This document shows positions 11,287 through 22,592 of a stretch of DNA of 64,000 bases, one piece after another. Source of the stretch: Thermothielavioides terrestris NRRL 8126 (lineage: Eukaryota; Ascomycota; Sordariomycetes; Sordariales; Chaetomiaceae); NCBI RefSeq assembly GCF_000226115.1, contig NC_016457.1, positions 9,548,001 through 9,612,000 on the forward strand, written 5' to 3'. A program made the position numbers and the translations under genes. Position 1 is the first letter of the stretch. Every line of letters starts with the position of its first letter. The notes beneath the pieces are model-generated. The model was not told the origin of the DNA, ran no database searches, and worked only from the letters and a program-made list of their open reading frames with translations.

Positions 11287-12447
11287 GGGTCAGCGCGGCT
11301 CATCGACGTCCGTCCACCGAAGGGTTCGTTATGCATGAATGAGATTGTATAGCCAGGCTCGCCAGGCCCAAGGGGCGGCTCAAAAGTGACTGGCCGGCGG
11401 CATTGCTCAGTTTCCGCCATATCCAACGTAGCCATGCATCCAGTAGGGTACACTCAGATAGGAAGCTCCACGCAAGAACCCTCGTACAAGATCTACGAGG
11501 AAGGATATTGCGGTTGGTGCTTGACGGGAGAGTCGAAACCTCTCCAAGTATCCGTCCTTGGGGATCACGCCCAACGAGGGACGCTCGGACAAGTGCGGGG
11601 AACGCGGAAGTTCATGAGCTAATGCACATACACCGAAACGAGCGCCAATCGGATCGTGCAGTTGCCTTCGGAGAACATCCAACACAATCACACCCTGGAA
11701 GGTGGTGGCCTCGCCTTCACGACAACAATGAAGACCGGACAGAAGCAGTATACGAACACACGACAATGAATGTCTTGAGGAGGGCTGAATAGTACATCTG
11801 TACCAAGGTCGATGTTCATGATAACGTTATATGATCCATCAGATGATTTAACGTTATCTTCCCACGGTCCAGATCTTGTTGACGGACTGCCAAGGAAAAC
11901 ACTGCCCCACAGCCGCATGCAGCATCGTCACGCGGCATCCGCGGTGGCAAGCGCATGAGGCCGGACAAGGGTAAGGGCCTGGTCGAGCCGGTTTTCTCGC
12001 CGAAGCCGACGCAAGCTCTGCCTGCCGAGTTGCAGAGAGGTGAGTTTGGGAGTGTGAGAATGAAGGATATTGGAAGGACACTGCTGGCGTGATTGGGAGC
12101 AAAAATTGGGAGCCAATGAAAGGTCGACCGAGTACCGTTTTACGGTCAGGCGTTCTTTCGGGCGGCGGCAGGTGAAGGGCAGTCTTCCGGCCCTATCTCT
12201 AGCCGAGTCTCCACTCTTTCCTGCAGGTCAAACCCAAGGTCGCAGCGGCTTGTCGATCTGGCCCGTAGCAACTCAACTCTGCCGATGGCGGAGGGGCGCG
12301 GTGTCGTTTGGCCGCTCGGCCTCCCACTCTCACTCGGGTTCACCACTGGAGTCTCTCCACGCCGTCTCGGGGCGAGTCCACCGCTAAGGTTCAGAGGCCC
12401 ATCAAGTACAGCTTGTATCTCGGCCTTGCCGACTCAATTGAGACTCA
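11287..12447. other. Non-coding GC-rich stretch upstream of the MFS gene
   Basis: Only short overlapping frames on both strands; none resembles a known protein or has convincing exon structure. The part nearest 12448 is presumably the MFS promoter and 5' UTR. Confidence 0.5.
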
Positions 12448-14496
12448 ATGGCCCGTGACGGCGCAGAACACAGCCGTACCCAAAGTGCGACGGTCTCAGT
12501 CCAAGAGGTAGACGAGACAACTCCCCTCCTAGGGGCGGAGGCGCAGAAGCCTGCATACGTGACCTCACCCAATGCCGTGGACGACGACTTATGGCGACCG
12601 TCACCAGGCTTCTGGTGGATTGAAACAGGTATGTGGGCAGCAAGGACAGAGGAGAGGGCGGCATACTGTTCACCGTGCTGACATGTGCGGCTCGACAGCC
12701 CTGTGGGCCAACGTGTTCCTCTCGGGGTTCGACGGTACCATCACAGCCTCGACGTATGCCGCCATCAGCTCCGACTTCCACGCCGCCAACGACGCCGCAT
12801 GGCTGACGACGTCGTGCTTGATCACGAGCACGGCGTTCCAGCCGCTGTATGGCCGGTTCTCCGACATGTTCGGGCGGCGGATATGCTTCTTCATATCAAC
12901 AGTGACTTTCATGGTCGGCTGTTTCGGATGCTCGGTGGCTGAGAGCATGTTGGTGCTGAACATTATGCGAGCCGTCACTGGCTTCGGAGGCGGCGGGCTA
13001 ATCACGATGGGTGAGTGCAACTCGCAATCGGTCCTACCTTATATGCTGCTTGCTGAAAACGCAAAACAAATGTGCAGCGACCGTGATCAACTCGGACATG
13101 ATTCCCTTCAAGAAGAGGGGCATGTACCAGGCCATGCAGAACATCCTCGTCGGGTTCGGTGCTGTGTTGGGGGCGTCGCTTGGAGGTGTAATTGCGGAGA
13201 GCATCGGATGGCGTTTTTGTTTTCTGCTTCAGGTTCCGGTGTCAGTGCTTGCCCTTGTCGTCGGTTACCTTGTCCTGGAGAATCCCCCACGCATGGTCCC
13301 AACGCTGGAAGCGAAGCGTCCGCTTCTGTCTGCTCTGCGGCATCTAGATCTCGCAGGAGCTGTGGTTCTGGTCCTCGGTCTGGTCGCCCAGCTCCTGGGG
13401 CTGAGCCTGGGCGGCAATGACTTCCCCTGGGCAAGCCCGGTTGTGATCGGCTCGCTGATGGGGAGTGTGGTCTTGTTGCTCGTGTTCGTTGCGGTTGAAG
13501 CCACGACCAAGGCAATCCCCATGATCCCGCTGAGGATGCTGAGAGGCTGGCAGCCCACCGCTGTCCAGCTGACCAACGTGTTCTCCGGCATGGCAGCGTA
13601 CGCCGTGAGTGCCCCGCCACCCTCCTCTTCACGCGCAATGCCCAGTGCCCAGCTGACGCTTGTGCTCAGTATATGTTCATGGTGCCGCTGTACTTTCAGG
13701 CCGTCCGCGGCGACTCGCCATCCGAAGCAGGCTTTCGGTTGATCATTCCGTCACTCGCGACTCCGGTTGGTGGTGTTCTTGCCGGCACGCTCATGCATCG
13801 TGGTTACCCGCTGTGTCTGAACGTCCGCCTTGGCACCGCCACGATGCTGCTGGGCAATCTACTTGCCCTGACGATGGGAATGTCGGGGAGTCGGTGGAAG
13901 GAATTTGTATATCTGGTGCCAGCGAATCTGGGGCTTGGTCTGACAAATCCGAGCGTGCTCTTTAGCTTCGTGTCCCTCTTTGAGCACAGGGGTAGGGAGA
14001 CCCGAGAGACTGGAACGGAAAGAAAGGACACTGACGATTGAGCAGAGCAAGCGGTCGCCACCTCAACGGTGTACTTAATCCGGTCCATGGGCACCATCTA
14101 CGGCGTTACCATCACTTCGGCCATCGTTCAGAACGTGTTGCTCGCGAGGTTGCCCGAGACGCTTGGGGATGCAGCTACTGATGAGGTGAGTGCTCTGTGC
14201 GAGGAACCGTCAGCGGTGTCCCATTGCTTACTGGGCATTCTCAGCTTGTGGAGAGGTTGCGGAAGTCTCTTTTCTCGCTCGAGGAGCTCGCTCCCGAGCT
14301 GGAGTGGGCAGTACGGTCTTTGTACTGCGATGCACTCAGGATAGCGTTTGCGGCCTCGAGTGCCTTTGCCTTGTTGGCCTTCATGTTCTCGCTAGCGCAC
14401 AAGACAGGGTCGATGCAGAGGAAACGCGGTGATAATACCACTGAGGACGAGGTTGGCGATGCCAAGGACGGCCAGAGACCTGAAAGTGGTTGTTGA
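12448..14496 (+). CDS. MFS transporter, DHA2 / Fnx1-Vba-like (six exons, 577 aa)
   Basis: Exons are 12448-12628, 12699-13010, 13078-13604, 13670-13991, 14046-14185 and 14245-14496. All introns are GT-AG and the phases join to 578 codons including stop. The N-terminus carries an acidic ETTPLL segment common in vacuolar Fnx1/Vba-type transporters. Exon 2 holds TM1-TM3 with the MFS motif A (GRFSDMFGRR) and a GFGGGGLIT segment. Exon 3 has the antiporter-type motif C region (GAVLGASLGGVIAESIGWR). Exon 5 starts with the conserved EQAVATST. About 14 hydrophobic segments fit DHA2. The family exports drugs or moves basic amino acids into the vacuole by proton antiport; the substrate here cannot be read from sequence. 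The exon 4 donor and exon 5 acceptor were chosen by phase and homology. Confidence 0.9.
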
Positions 14497-15246
14497 TCTC
14501 TTGGATTCGGGAACCTGGGGCAATCTTGAGGAAGCCGAGATACTGTGTTCAACTCAGGGAAGGAGAGGAGTGAGGGAGCCCCCGGGGCAGACAGAGTCTC
14601 GGGAAACAAGACTCAGGTACTGTCAGGGTTGGGTTGTGATGGGCGGTCGCTTCCTGTTTAGCCGTGTTCGTCAGCCCTCCCAGAAATTGCGTGAGCGGCA
14701 GCTCCTTCCCAAAACACCACCATGCCTCCCCCACACGACCGGCCGGCCTGAGACATTTTCGGTGGCCCAGCAGATGCTTGGTCTTCAACGAATCTTCCTA
14801 CTATCTGTTAGTTACTGTGATAAAAGCCCTGAGTTGCGCCCCGACCGCACTCAAGTCACCTGAACAAGCGTGGCTGAAGCCTACCCTTGAATGGCTCCCT
14901 GACCGACGATTCTTCGAGGCGTCGTCTGTTTTCATGTAAACTCCCGAGTCAAATCCGCACAGGCCCAAGGGAACCGACCTGATTTCACCCTTGTTTTGTC
15001 CCCTTTACCATCTCCGAATTACATCTCCCTTGTGTCACTTGACCAACGTCCAAGTGAGGTTCAGTTATAGTTACAAGACACAACAGTCAGTCACAACGCC
15101 CCCTGTTCTCTCACCTCAGGAGCGTCCTTTGCTCCAACGGTAGCCTGCAGAGCGGAAAGACGGTCCTCAGGGCGATACTAATAGGCCCAGCTCTAAGCAA
15201 GCTACATCTCCTAGCTCCGAACCCTCCCTTTCTCCCCTTCAATCCC
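14497..15246. other. Intergenic, no gene seen
   Basis: Convergent 3' flanks of the MFS gene (+) and the ComA-like gene (-). Short frames only; nothing conserved was recognised. Confidence 0.5.
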
Positions 15247-16409
15247 TTATCGAAACGTGGCCACCTTCCCAAACGTGTCGCTCATTCCCCAGATCCCCTC
15301 CCTCAGGCAGCTCAGCTGCACAATCTGCGAGTGGTCCACAAACAGGTTCACATCGGCGCCGAACTCGCGCACATACCAATTGAACACCCTGGGCTCCGCC
15401 GCCTCGAACATGACCTTCTCCTGCGGCAGGCCGCGCAGCACCTGGCGGACGACGTCGGTGCGCCAGGCCCTGACGTTCTCCGTGATGCCCTCGCTCTCGA
15501 TCATGACGCGCTCGACGCCGAGCTGGTCGACGAAGCGGCGGCCCAGCTCGACCAGCTTGCTCGGGTCCGAGGTGCCGCCGCCGCCGCCGCCGCCGCTGCG
15601 GCTGAGGGCCTCGAGCTCGGCCGCGTCCGTGTCGCCGCCCGCGCCGAACTGGATGCCAATCTCCGGCTTGGCCGTCAGCCCCTCCGCCTGCACGCGCTCG
15701 ACCAGCCGCACGAAGTCGTCCGGCGGCAGCGACAGGAAGCCCGTCGAGACTTCGACTACGTCGAAGTGCAGGGCCTTGCACTTCTTGAGGTAGCGCGGGA
15801 TCGCCGTGGCCGGGTCCGACTGCGTCAGGAGGTGCTCGATCCAGCCGCCCTGGGGTTGGGGGTGGGGTGGGGTTAGGAGCTTGGTATACCTAACAGGCTG
15901 ACGTAGGGAGCAACGGGTAGAAGTTGAGCTTACCGTCGACACGTAGACACCGTGCTCGTGGGCCAGCTCGATCAGTTCGCGCAGTTTGTCCTCGGGGAAC
16001 AGCGCGAACGAGCCGCCGGCAAACTTGAGCCCGTCGATGTGGTGGCCCATGCTGGATGGTGTATGTGATCTGTCAGCGGTGTTCGGCTGCGTAGCGGTAT
16101 TTGTCTTCGGGGCACTCACGTCTCGAGCACGTCCTTCAGATAGTGCTTGCCCATGGCCGAGTAGTAGGGCCCTCTGATCTCGGTGACGCCGACTTTGCGC
16201 GGCTTGGGAGGGCGCGTGTTGTGTCGGACGAAGCCGAAGCCGTGGTCGTCCTCGAGCATGATCTTGGACTGCTCGGCCGGCACGCGGGGATGGGTCGCCT
16301 TGGTGAGCTGTCGAGCAGTTGTCGAGAAGGGCCTGAGCATGGACGGCCGGCTGCCGCGGGAGGCAGCGAATCCCCGCTGGAGCAGCGCTGGGAGATGTCG
16401 CGAAGCCAT
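15247..16409 (-). CDS. Phosphosulfolactate synthase-like (ComA family), predicted mitochondrial, 336 aa
   Basis: Exons on the minus strand are 16409-16120, 16051-15934 and 15849-15247, joining to 337 codons including stop. The first 35 residues form an Arg/Ser-rich presequence ending RPFSTTARQL, typical of mitochondrial import. The ComA-type barrel then runs from about RGPYYSAMGKHYLKD to the C-terminus. It includes HHIDGLKFAGGSFALF, STGGWIEH, FDVVEVSTGFLSLP, KPEIGIQFGAGGD and VMIESEGITEN. In archaea ComA joins PEP and sulfite in coenzyme M synthesis; fungi make no coenzyme M, so the reaction here is unknown. A (CCG)n tract near 15573-15596 encodes a Gly run in a loop. The start was set at the second in-frame ATG because it gives a clean presequence; an ATG at 16460 would add 17 residues. 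Confidence 0.88.
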
Positions 16410-17441
16410 TCTGGAGCTTAAGAGAAGAAAGATGCTGATTCGTGGAGGAGTGCCTCTCAACCGGACGTTGGTCTCAACCTGAGCCTGCCCCCTAACGGAG
16501 CCACGGGAATCGGTGCAATGAGGAGCGCAGACGAAACCGCTGATGCTTGCACAGGAAGCCGCGCAGCGACCCTAGGTATTTCGATGGCCGATTTGGGACT
16601 GTATTCGACCCGCCAAGATTCAAGAACCAGTTCAGGCACATACACAGCAACAATAACAGGCTCGAAAGCGGGATGTGGCAGCGGTGACATCACCGTTTGT
16701 CAATTCACCCCATCTACACCTCCGGAGTGCGCCAATCAGCAACCAAAGCGCGGCTCAAGATCAAGGCCTTGTGTGTAATCCGTACTCCATGGAATCTATC
16801 TGTTGCTTTCCACAACCCGGAAGATGAAGCTTATTGCTCGTGTTTTCCTCGTGTTTTGTCCCCAGATCGAAAACGCGGCCGGTCTGCCGCAGCCGATGGA
16901 GACGGCGTTAGTCCCATCATTCGTTGACACCAATTCACCGTTTCTTCAACTTTCTGCTCCATTTGCTTGTCAGAATCAGGATGCTGCGGCAGACTCAATA
17001 TCCAGCCCTGCACTTGACGTTCGAATAGCAGCATGGAAGGATACCATTAGGACCCTCTGTTCTTCGCGATTCGCCGTCGTGTTATACTCAAGTGTTTATC
17101 CTAGCTGCGGGCGCCGAGGGATGGCTGAGAAATAAAAACCTACAATGGCGACTCCGAGGGCCGCGGAACTTTGCAGTTCAAAAACCGATGGTGTTTGATG
17201 CGCTGTGAAACGATATCCCTCATTAAAATGTGTGCAAGCCCTTGTCCCCCTTCATGCTTCGCTGGTAACCTTCGTATCCTGCCAACCCTCGTCCCGACAG
17301 ACCCCTTTTGAACCACGAAGATGCCGACTCGCCCTAGGGCCCACAGCAGCAATCCTCCCTCTCAACTCTCGACGCCAGGAACCCAAACCTCCGAACCCGG
17401 CCGAGCACATGGTTGGCCAGGCTTCCCCGTCATGCCGCCTT
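16410..17441. other. Intergenic, no gene seen
   Basis: 5' flank of the ComA-like gene and 3' flank of the protease gene. Short overlapping frames only; none was recognised. Confidence 0.5.
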
Positions 17442-18062
17442 CTAAAGGGAAAAGGCTTGGTACACGGAATTGATCGGCACGAAGTCGACGAGTTGCCGTC
17501 CCTCAATCTCGACGATGGGCGCGGCGTAGAACGTCCGGACGCCGACCACGTCGGACGGCTGGACGGTCCAGGGCGGCCGCAGGATCCCGGAGCGGACCAT
17601 GATGCTGCGAGGGTTGGGGTTCATCCAGGTGGCCGACCAGTCCTCGACGAGCTCCTCCCCCGGGACGTTGAGCTCGTGGCGCAGGCCCATGATGTGGCCC
17701 AGCTCGTGGGCCATCAGGGAGGCCATGCTGTTGACGTGGGCCGGCTCGAAGGCTCTGCCGAAGACATAGAGCGTGCGGTTGGCGGGCGGCTCGTTGCTGG
17801 GGTAGAAGCTGCGCGCGATCGCGGTGTACGACGGCGTGGGCGGCTCGTCGAGGTAGACCACCCGGAACGTGGCGGGCCAGTCGCGCGTCACATGGTGGAA
17901 GGGGACCCCCGCGCCCCTCCACAGGGCGATGCCCTGGACGAGCCCCCAGCTCGCGTAGGCCGCGTGCTGCAGGGACGGGAATGTCTCGTGGCACACGACG
18001 TAGCTGAGCACCGAGCCGGGCGCCCATCGCGGGATGTGGTTGTTGCGGCCGATCTGGACCAT
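17442..18062 (-). CDS. Matrixin/astacin-like zinc metallopeptidase (206 aa, N-terminus uncertain)
   Basis: The catalytic motif HELGHIMGLRH (H-E-x-x-H-x-x-G-x-x-H) is complete. It is followed about 30 residues later by a PRSIMV Met-turn, so this is a metzincin-type protease. The region before it (RWAPGSVLSYVVCHETFP, then VPFHHV and ATFRVVY) matches the usual metallopeptidase N-terminal strand order. No signal peptide is present in this frame. An acceptor-like AG directly abuts the ATG, and a good donor (GTGAGT) lies about 70 nt upstream, so an upstream exon is possible. The obvious phase-0 join reads into TGA, and I could not place one. Substrate is unknown. Confidence 0.8.
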   Translation of the reverse strand: MVQIGRNNHIPRWAPGSVLSYVVCHETFPSLQHAAYASWGLVQGIALWRGAGVPFHHVTRDWPATFRVVYLDEPPTPSYTAIARSFYPSNEPPANRTLYVFGRAFEPAHVNSMASLMAHELGHIMGLRHELNVPGEELVEDWSATWMNPNPRSIMVRSGILRPPWTVQPSDVVGVRTFYAAPIVEIEGRQLVDFVPINSVYQAFSL

Positions 18063-18522
18063 CTGGATATACGGCGTGCCATAAAATCATACTTGGCGCT
18101 GTTGCTCGCTCTGCTACTCCCCGCGACTCACCGAGAGCGCTCAGGCGTTTTCTGTCTCTTGAGAATAATAAGACCTTGCTGATCGGGCTTCGGCGGCATG
18201 CCCACCCATGCCTGCCACAGAAAAAAACACACCTGCACGGCATCACCGGGCCGGGACAGGGACCGCCCAGTCGTTCCTGCATTCTATGTTCAACCGTACA
18301 TCAGCGACAGCGGTGAGCCGAAGGCCATTGCAGTCGCACGGGAACGCGGCAGGTGCGCGTGGGTAAGTCGCCAAAACTTGCAGACTGCCTCAGCAAGCTT
18401 CTATGCACATAGTATGCCACGCCTCGAACACCATGACGACCGACACAACATGCCCTGGAAGCCAACTCCGTGGATAATACATAGCCTTTTTGGTTTCCCT
18501 TACTCCTCTCGTCCGAACTGCT
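18063..18522. other. Intergenic, possible 5' exon of the protease gene
   Basis: Contains the GTGAGT...ATATCCAG intron-like stretch (minus strand) just upstream of 18062. Nothing else was recognised. Confidence 0.4.
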
Positions 18523-19506
18523 CTATAGCTCGTCCCGCTCGGCGCTCTTGGTCTCGGCCGCTGCTTCGGACTTGGCCGTCTCCGATTCTCCCGTCTTCTC
18601 GACTTTCTCCGCCGTGGCCGTGGTCGTCGCCGTCTCGGCGGCATCCTCGCCCTCCTCCTTCTTCTTCAGCACCTCAGCCTTGACGCGGAACTCGATATCC
18701 CGCTTGTTCCGCGCCCGCTGCGGAGTGCTGTGGTGCACCGGGTAGGCAACCACGCCGCCGTCGACCAGATCGGCGCTGTACTTGGTGAGATCGCGAAGCG
18801 ACTCTGCAAAGCCAGCACCGTTAGCAAACTCTCCTCTTCCAACCTCCGCTCCCCCAGAGGCCCGGCCCAGAAACGAAGATGAAAGCCACCTACCCTCGCA
18901 CTCACTCCCCTCGGCGACCCAGAGCGGCAGCACCTCATGCAGCGCGCCCGGCGCGAAGACCACGACCCGCCCATCGTCCCTCGCCCGCCACTCCTCGCTG
19001 ACGGGCACCTCCTCCGGCACCCGGATGGGCGAAAGGACATCATACCCCTCCTTGGGCCGGCGGAAGACGGCAAACAGGCCCTTTCCGGGCCCGCCGTCCC
19101 CGCGCTCCTGCGCCTCGATCCACTCGCGCACGGCCAGCGGCACGTCCGTGTACGCCATGAGCAGCAGGTTGCGGTCGTAGCCGTGCGGGTCGATGCCGTC
19201 CCAGCTGCCGGGGTACTCGCGCGAGGAGAAGACCTCCTTGAGCGCCTCGCGGTACGGCAGCAGGCCCCGCGGCGGGTGGTCGGACAGGTCGTCCAGGATG
19301 AACTCCTGCGCGGGGAAGGCGCGCTCGGCGGTGCACGCCGGCGCGAATTGGCTGTGCTTGGCCGAGGTGAAGGGGTTCGGCCAGCGCCAGTTGGCCAGCT
19401 TCTCCGGCTTGCCCTTGAGGCGCCGCCCTAGGGAGGGGCTGGCGGGCCCGATGGCGGCCGCGCCGGTGGCGAGGAGGGCTGTGCTGAGGAGGATTTGCGG
19501 CTTCAT
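18523..19506 (-). CDS. Signal-peptide protein ending in RDEL (putative ER-luminal, 297 aa)
   Basis: Exons are 19506-18894 and 18803-18523. The 90-nt intron (18804-18893) has GTAGGT, a GCTAAC branch site and TTTGCAG. It is a multiple of three and stop-free, so unspliced RNA would add 30 residues. The N-terminus MKPQILLSTALLATGAAAIG is a good signal peptide. The middle has an FPAQEFILDDLSDHPPRGLLPYREALKEVF segment that looks like a folded domain, unknown to me. The tail is Glu/Ala/Thr/Lys-rich and ends SAERDEL; RDEL is a plausible KDEL-type retrieval signal, which fits an ER-resident protein. Function is unknown. Confidence 0.83.
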   Translation of the reverse strand: MKPQILLSTALLATGAAAIGPASPSLGRRLKGKPEKLANWRWPNPFTSAKHSQFAPACTAERAFPAQEFILDDLSDHPPRGLLPYREALKEVFSSREYPGSWDGIDPHGYDRNLLLMAYTDVPLAVREWIEAQERGDGGPGKGLFAVFRRPKEGYDVLSPIRVPEEVPVSEEWRARDDGRVVVFAPGALHEVLPLWVAEGSECEGRWLSSSFLGRASGGAEVGRGEFANGAGFAESLRDLTKYSADLVDGGVVAYPVHHSTPQRARNKRDIEFRVKAEVLKKKEEGEDAAETATTTATAEKVEKTGESETAKSEAAAETKSAERDEL

Positions 19507-20332
19507 GGTGAGTTTGGGGTGGTGAGATGCGGCGGCGAGCCGGGAGGGAGGGAGGTGTGAGATTGAATGATGGTGCGCTCCCTGTCTTCAGTCGGTGTGG
19601 AGGCTCAGAGGGTAAGGGCAATGAAAAACAAATTAGAGTCTACCGAGAACTTGGGAAGGGATCACTGCATCGTGGACGAAAATTGGTCCGCCGTCACGGT
19701 TTATACCCCCTTACGCGACTCCATGCCGCGCAGGAAACTGCTGCGCTGTCCTCCGGAGTGGCCTTCCGCATTTCCGGATTCGTGTAGCTCCGGCCAGGGG
19801 CCGGACGGGGAATGAGGGCAACGGTCCCGGGACGATGGAGCAGCTCCGCAGCACCGTGCGGAGAAGCTGTCTTGGCTGGAATGGGGTTTGGGGTAAAGTC
19901 AGGGGATTGTCAGAGCCTTCGAAAGTCTCCACAGGTGATCAACCCGGCCCGGTGCCTCCTCCGCGCACAACCACAGCGATGAACTCACTCTTTCCAGGAG
20001 CCAAATACAGCCGATTAGGAGGCCTTTTCGGTTCCTTCATCCCTCTTGCTCGACATGTGGTACGCGGATTGGTCCCTCCCCGAGGGTGTCGGCCCAAGCG
20101 GCCAAAGACAGGGGCACCCAAGGTGGGAAAGATTACCAAATGGTGACCAGACTCGAGAAAGTGGTGTTGCCGTCAGATAAGGAGCGTTCCAACTGTAAAT
20201 GCATTAAAGAGCGTGTGATATATCTCACAACCTTCTTCATCACCCTCGATTCAAGAAGCAGCGCCAGTACTACCAGAGCCAAAAGACATATCCGAGATCC
20301 AGTGGCCCAACAAGACATCTAATCAGCCATCT
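19507..20332. other. Intergenic, 5' flank of the RDEL gene up to the Copia insertion
   Basis: GC-rich, not RIPed. Short frames only. The last five bases before the element (20333-20337, GCACT) are its target duplication. Confidence 0.5.
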
Positions 20333-20337
20333 GCACT

Positions 20338-20536
20338 TGTCACGTCAGGGGTAAGGGGCTCAGAGCTTGGCACAGCGCACTGGCCATAGCTTCTCCACTC
20401 CTAGATATATATATACCACGCTCTGTTCAGTCTTTAGCTCTCCTTTATACTGGAACAACGCACTCTCTTTGTATCCCGATGCTCTACTACGATCCTACCG
20501 TTGTATCTACACCTCGTAGCTCGCTATAGCATGTCA
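20338..20536 (+). repeat. Copia 5' LTR (199 bp)
   Basis: Differs from the 3' LTR at nine positions, all C/T or G/A. The seven sites toward the interior are in the mutated (T/A) state here, and the two outermost are not. Includes ATATATATATA and a CTTTAGCTCTCCTTT pyrimidine stretch. Confidence 0.95.
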
Positions 20537-20633
20537 ATTATAAGCCTAGGCGCTCTATAATTGTACGTAGCTAGTAACCTATAGTAAGCTCTCTCTCTCT
20601 CTCTCCTTTTCTTACGCTTTATACCTCAATATA

Positions 20634-22228
20634 ATGACTACCGAGAGTAGCTCAACCATTATACTCCAGTCCTATATAGATTGGACCAAGTAGTTTATAG
20701 AGCTTAAGCTTATAGCTACGAGCAATGGCATCTAAGACGAATATGATCTAGATGCTTCCAACGAGCTTTAAAATAAGCGACCGAAAGTTCCTTCGGAGGA
20801 TAAAGTAGTCGAAGAGCTTTATAAGAAGTACGCTAAGGAATTAGGTATCCTTATAGGCTAAGCCTTAGCTCCTACTAAATAAGAGGTTACTACTAAGCTT
20901 AAAGCTATATATAAGGAATACCTTATACTTATAGTTATCTAGGAGAGTAAAATAAAGTTATATTCATTTATCCTCTAGTGGATTATACGCTCTATTCACC
21001 GACCTCTACTTAACGCTATATATATCGTTATTTCGAATACTAGACTCAATAGTCTCTAAGCTCTTATTTACAAGCTTTGTAAATAGCTTATACCTTTTAA
21101 TACTCTCGTTAAAGATTTAGCTACTCGACAATATATAACGGTACTATAAGAGGTATATAGAGTAGATATCAACCTATATAAGTAGTACCACTCTTAGAAC
21201 AAAGTATATTTATATATAAAAAGCTTCGATATCCCTAAAGTAGTCGGACCTAGAGTATCTAAATACCTTATCGAGGTAGTCGGTCACTAGATCGCCCTAG
21301 ACTAGGCTCGTCACCAGCTCTCTAAGATCGAGGCACTCGAAGCCTAGAGGCGCCCAATTCCTACTCTTAAAGAGCTAGGCGCTCGCCTTAGCATTTAGAT
21401 CGACAACACCACCACTAAGGGGCTCGACTATAGCGCATTTACTTCTTTAAAAGTAGCTTAAGGTAATAGTTCTATAGATAATATAGGCTCTTATAGCTTA
21501 AAGCTCTATTTATACCTTTACAAGGCCAATGGCAAGTATAGGTAGAAGCTAATAGAGTATTAGTTTCTCTAGACGGTAATCACTAGGGTAGAGAAGGGCT
21601 ACTATAAGCTTTTAGAAGTATAGATTACTAAGATTAGAGAGCGCCTCAACGAACTAAAGTGGAATTCCCTTTAGGAGAGCCTCTAAAAGCGGTATAGCTC
21701 TAGCTCTATAGAGTAGAGGAACTCTAAGTCAGCTTCTTCTAACAAGGTCGTCTATACTGTTATCGACCTAAGCCTCCTAGACGAAGGAGCTTACTACTTG
21801 TTTATATTTTCGACTACTATTACCTACTAGCTCTCTTAGAGCATTCTCCTTGACAACTATACCGCTTTATATATCGTCAACGATAAGAAGCTCCTAGTTC
21901 CTAGTACCTTCGTACTATTAAGAGACAGTGACTATATAGAAGTAGGCACTACCACTTTTCTTATTTTAAGAAGAGGAGAGCGTATTATAAAAGGAGTATT
22001 AGATAGAGAGTAGGGGAAAGGAACTATAGACCTCTACTTAAAGAACATTACTATAGTAGAAGGCTTTTATACCAACATTATATCGAAGACCACTCTATAT
22101 ATAGTTGGCATCTAGTATTTAGGTCTAGACTACTCTCTATAGTACAAAACGCTTAAGAAGAGTATAAAGATTAAGTAGTTGGTTTATAAGTTTAATGTAG
22201 TTTTCCTCGAATCGAAGAACCTTTCCTC
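20634..22228 (+). pseudogene. Copia gag and protease segment, RIPed
   Basis: ATG 20634 opens a frame (MTTESSSTIILQSYIDW...) that stays in phase to the Gypsy-2 insertion. The front is a gag-like helical region. From about 21745 comes a protease plus gag-pre-integrase stretch (LLDN-x-TAL-x-IVNDKKLLVP; THTLY/SLQYKTLKKS-type). Stops are TAG/TAA in place of Gln/Trp codons. The reading continues at 29791. Confidence 0.85.
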
Positions 22229-22488
22229 TATTATAGACCGGGCTATACCCGGGCTAGGTATATAGGGCTACGCCTAGGATCTATAGCGGTCCTATGACGG
22301 GCCTGCCATAGGCCTAAGGCGGACCCGCCTCGCGCCCGGAATAATATCGGCCCGAGCCCCCTATACGCGAGCCCTTAAAAACTCTATACGCGAGAACCGT
22401 AGCCTGTACTTCTCCTTTTCTCTCCTTAAGGTAGTTGAATAGAACATCGTACGCTTATCTATAGACGCTATAAGGCTAGCATATTATA
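22229..22488 (+). repeat. Gypsy-2 5' LTR
   Basis: 260 bp. TG/CA ends are changed to TA/TA by RIP. Contains AAGGTAGTTGAAT, complementary to the sequence that follows the LTR at 22489. Confidence 0.92.
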
Positions 22489-22592
22489 GTTCAACTACCT
22501 TTAGGCAGATAGAGCAATTGTTGCTTCTAGACGTAGACGAGAGCAGTACACTAGGCGTTTCGATACTAGTATCGAGCGGACTAGACGCTACT

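Noticed and set aside
15239..15781. 180-codon frame antiparallel or overlapping the ComA-like gene, and similar long frames on the other strand
   Set aside because: Arg/Ala/Gly-rich shadow frames caused by GC-rich codon bias of the real exon.
12448..19506. Secondary-metabolite gene cluster around the MFS transporter
   Set aside because: No PKS, NRPS, terpene or tailoring enzyme nearby; the neighbours are unrelated.
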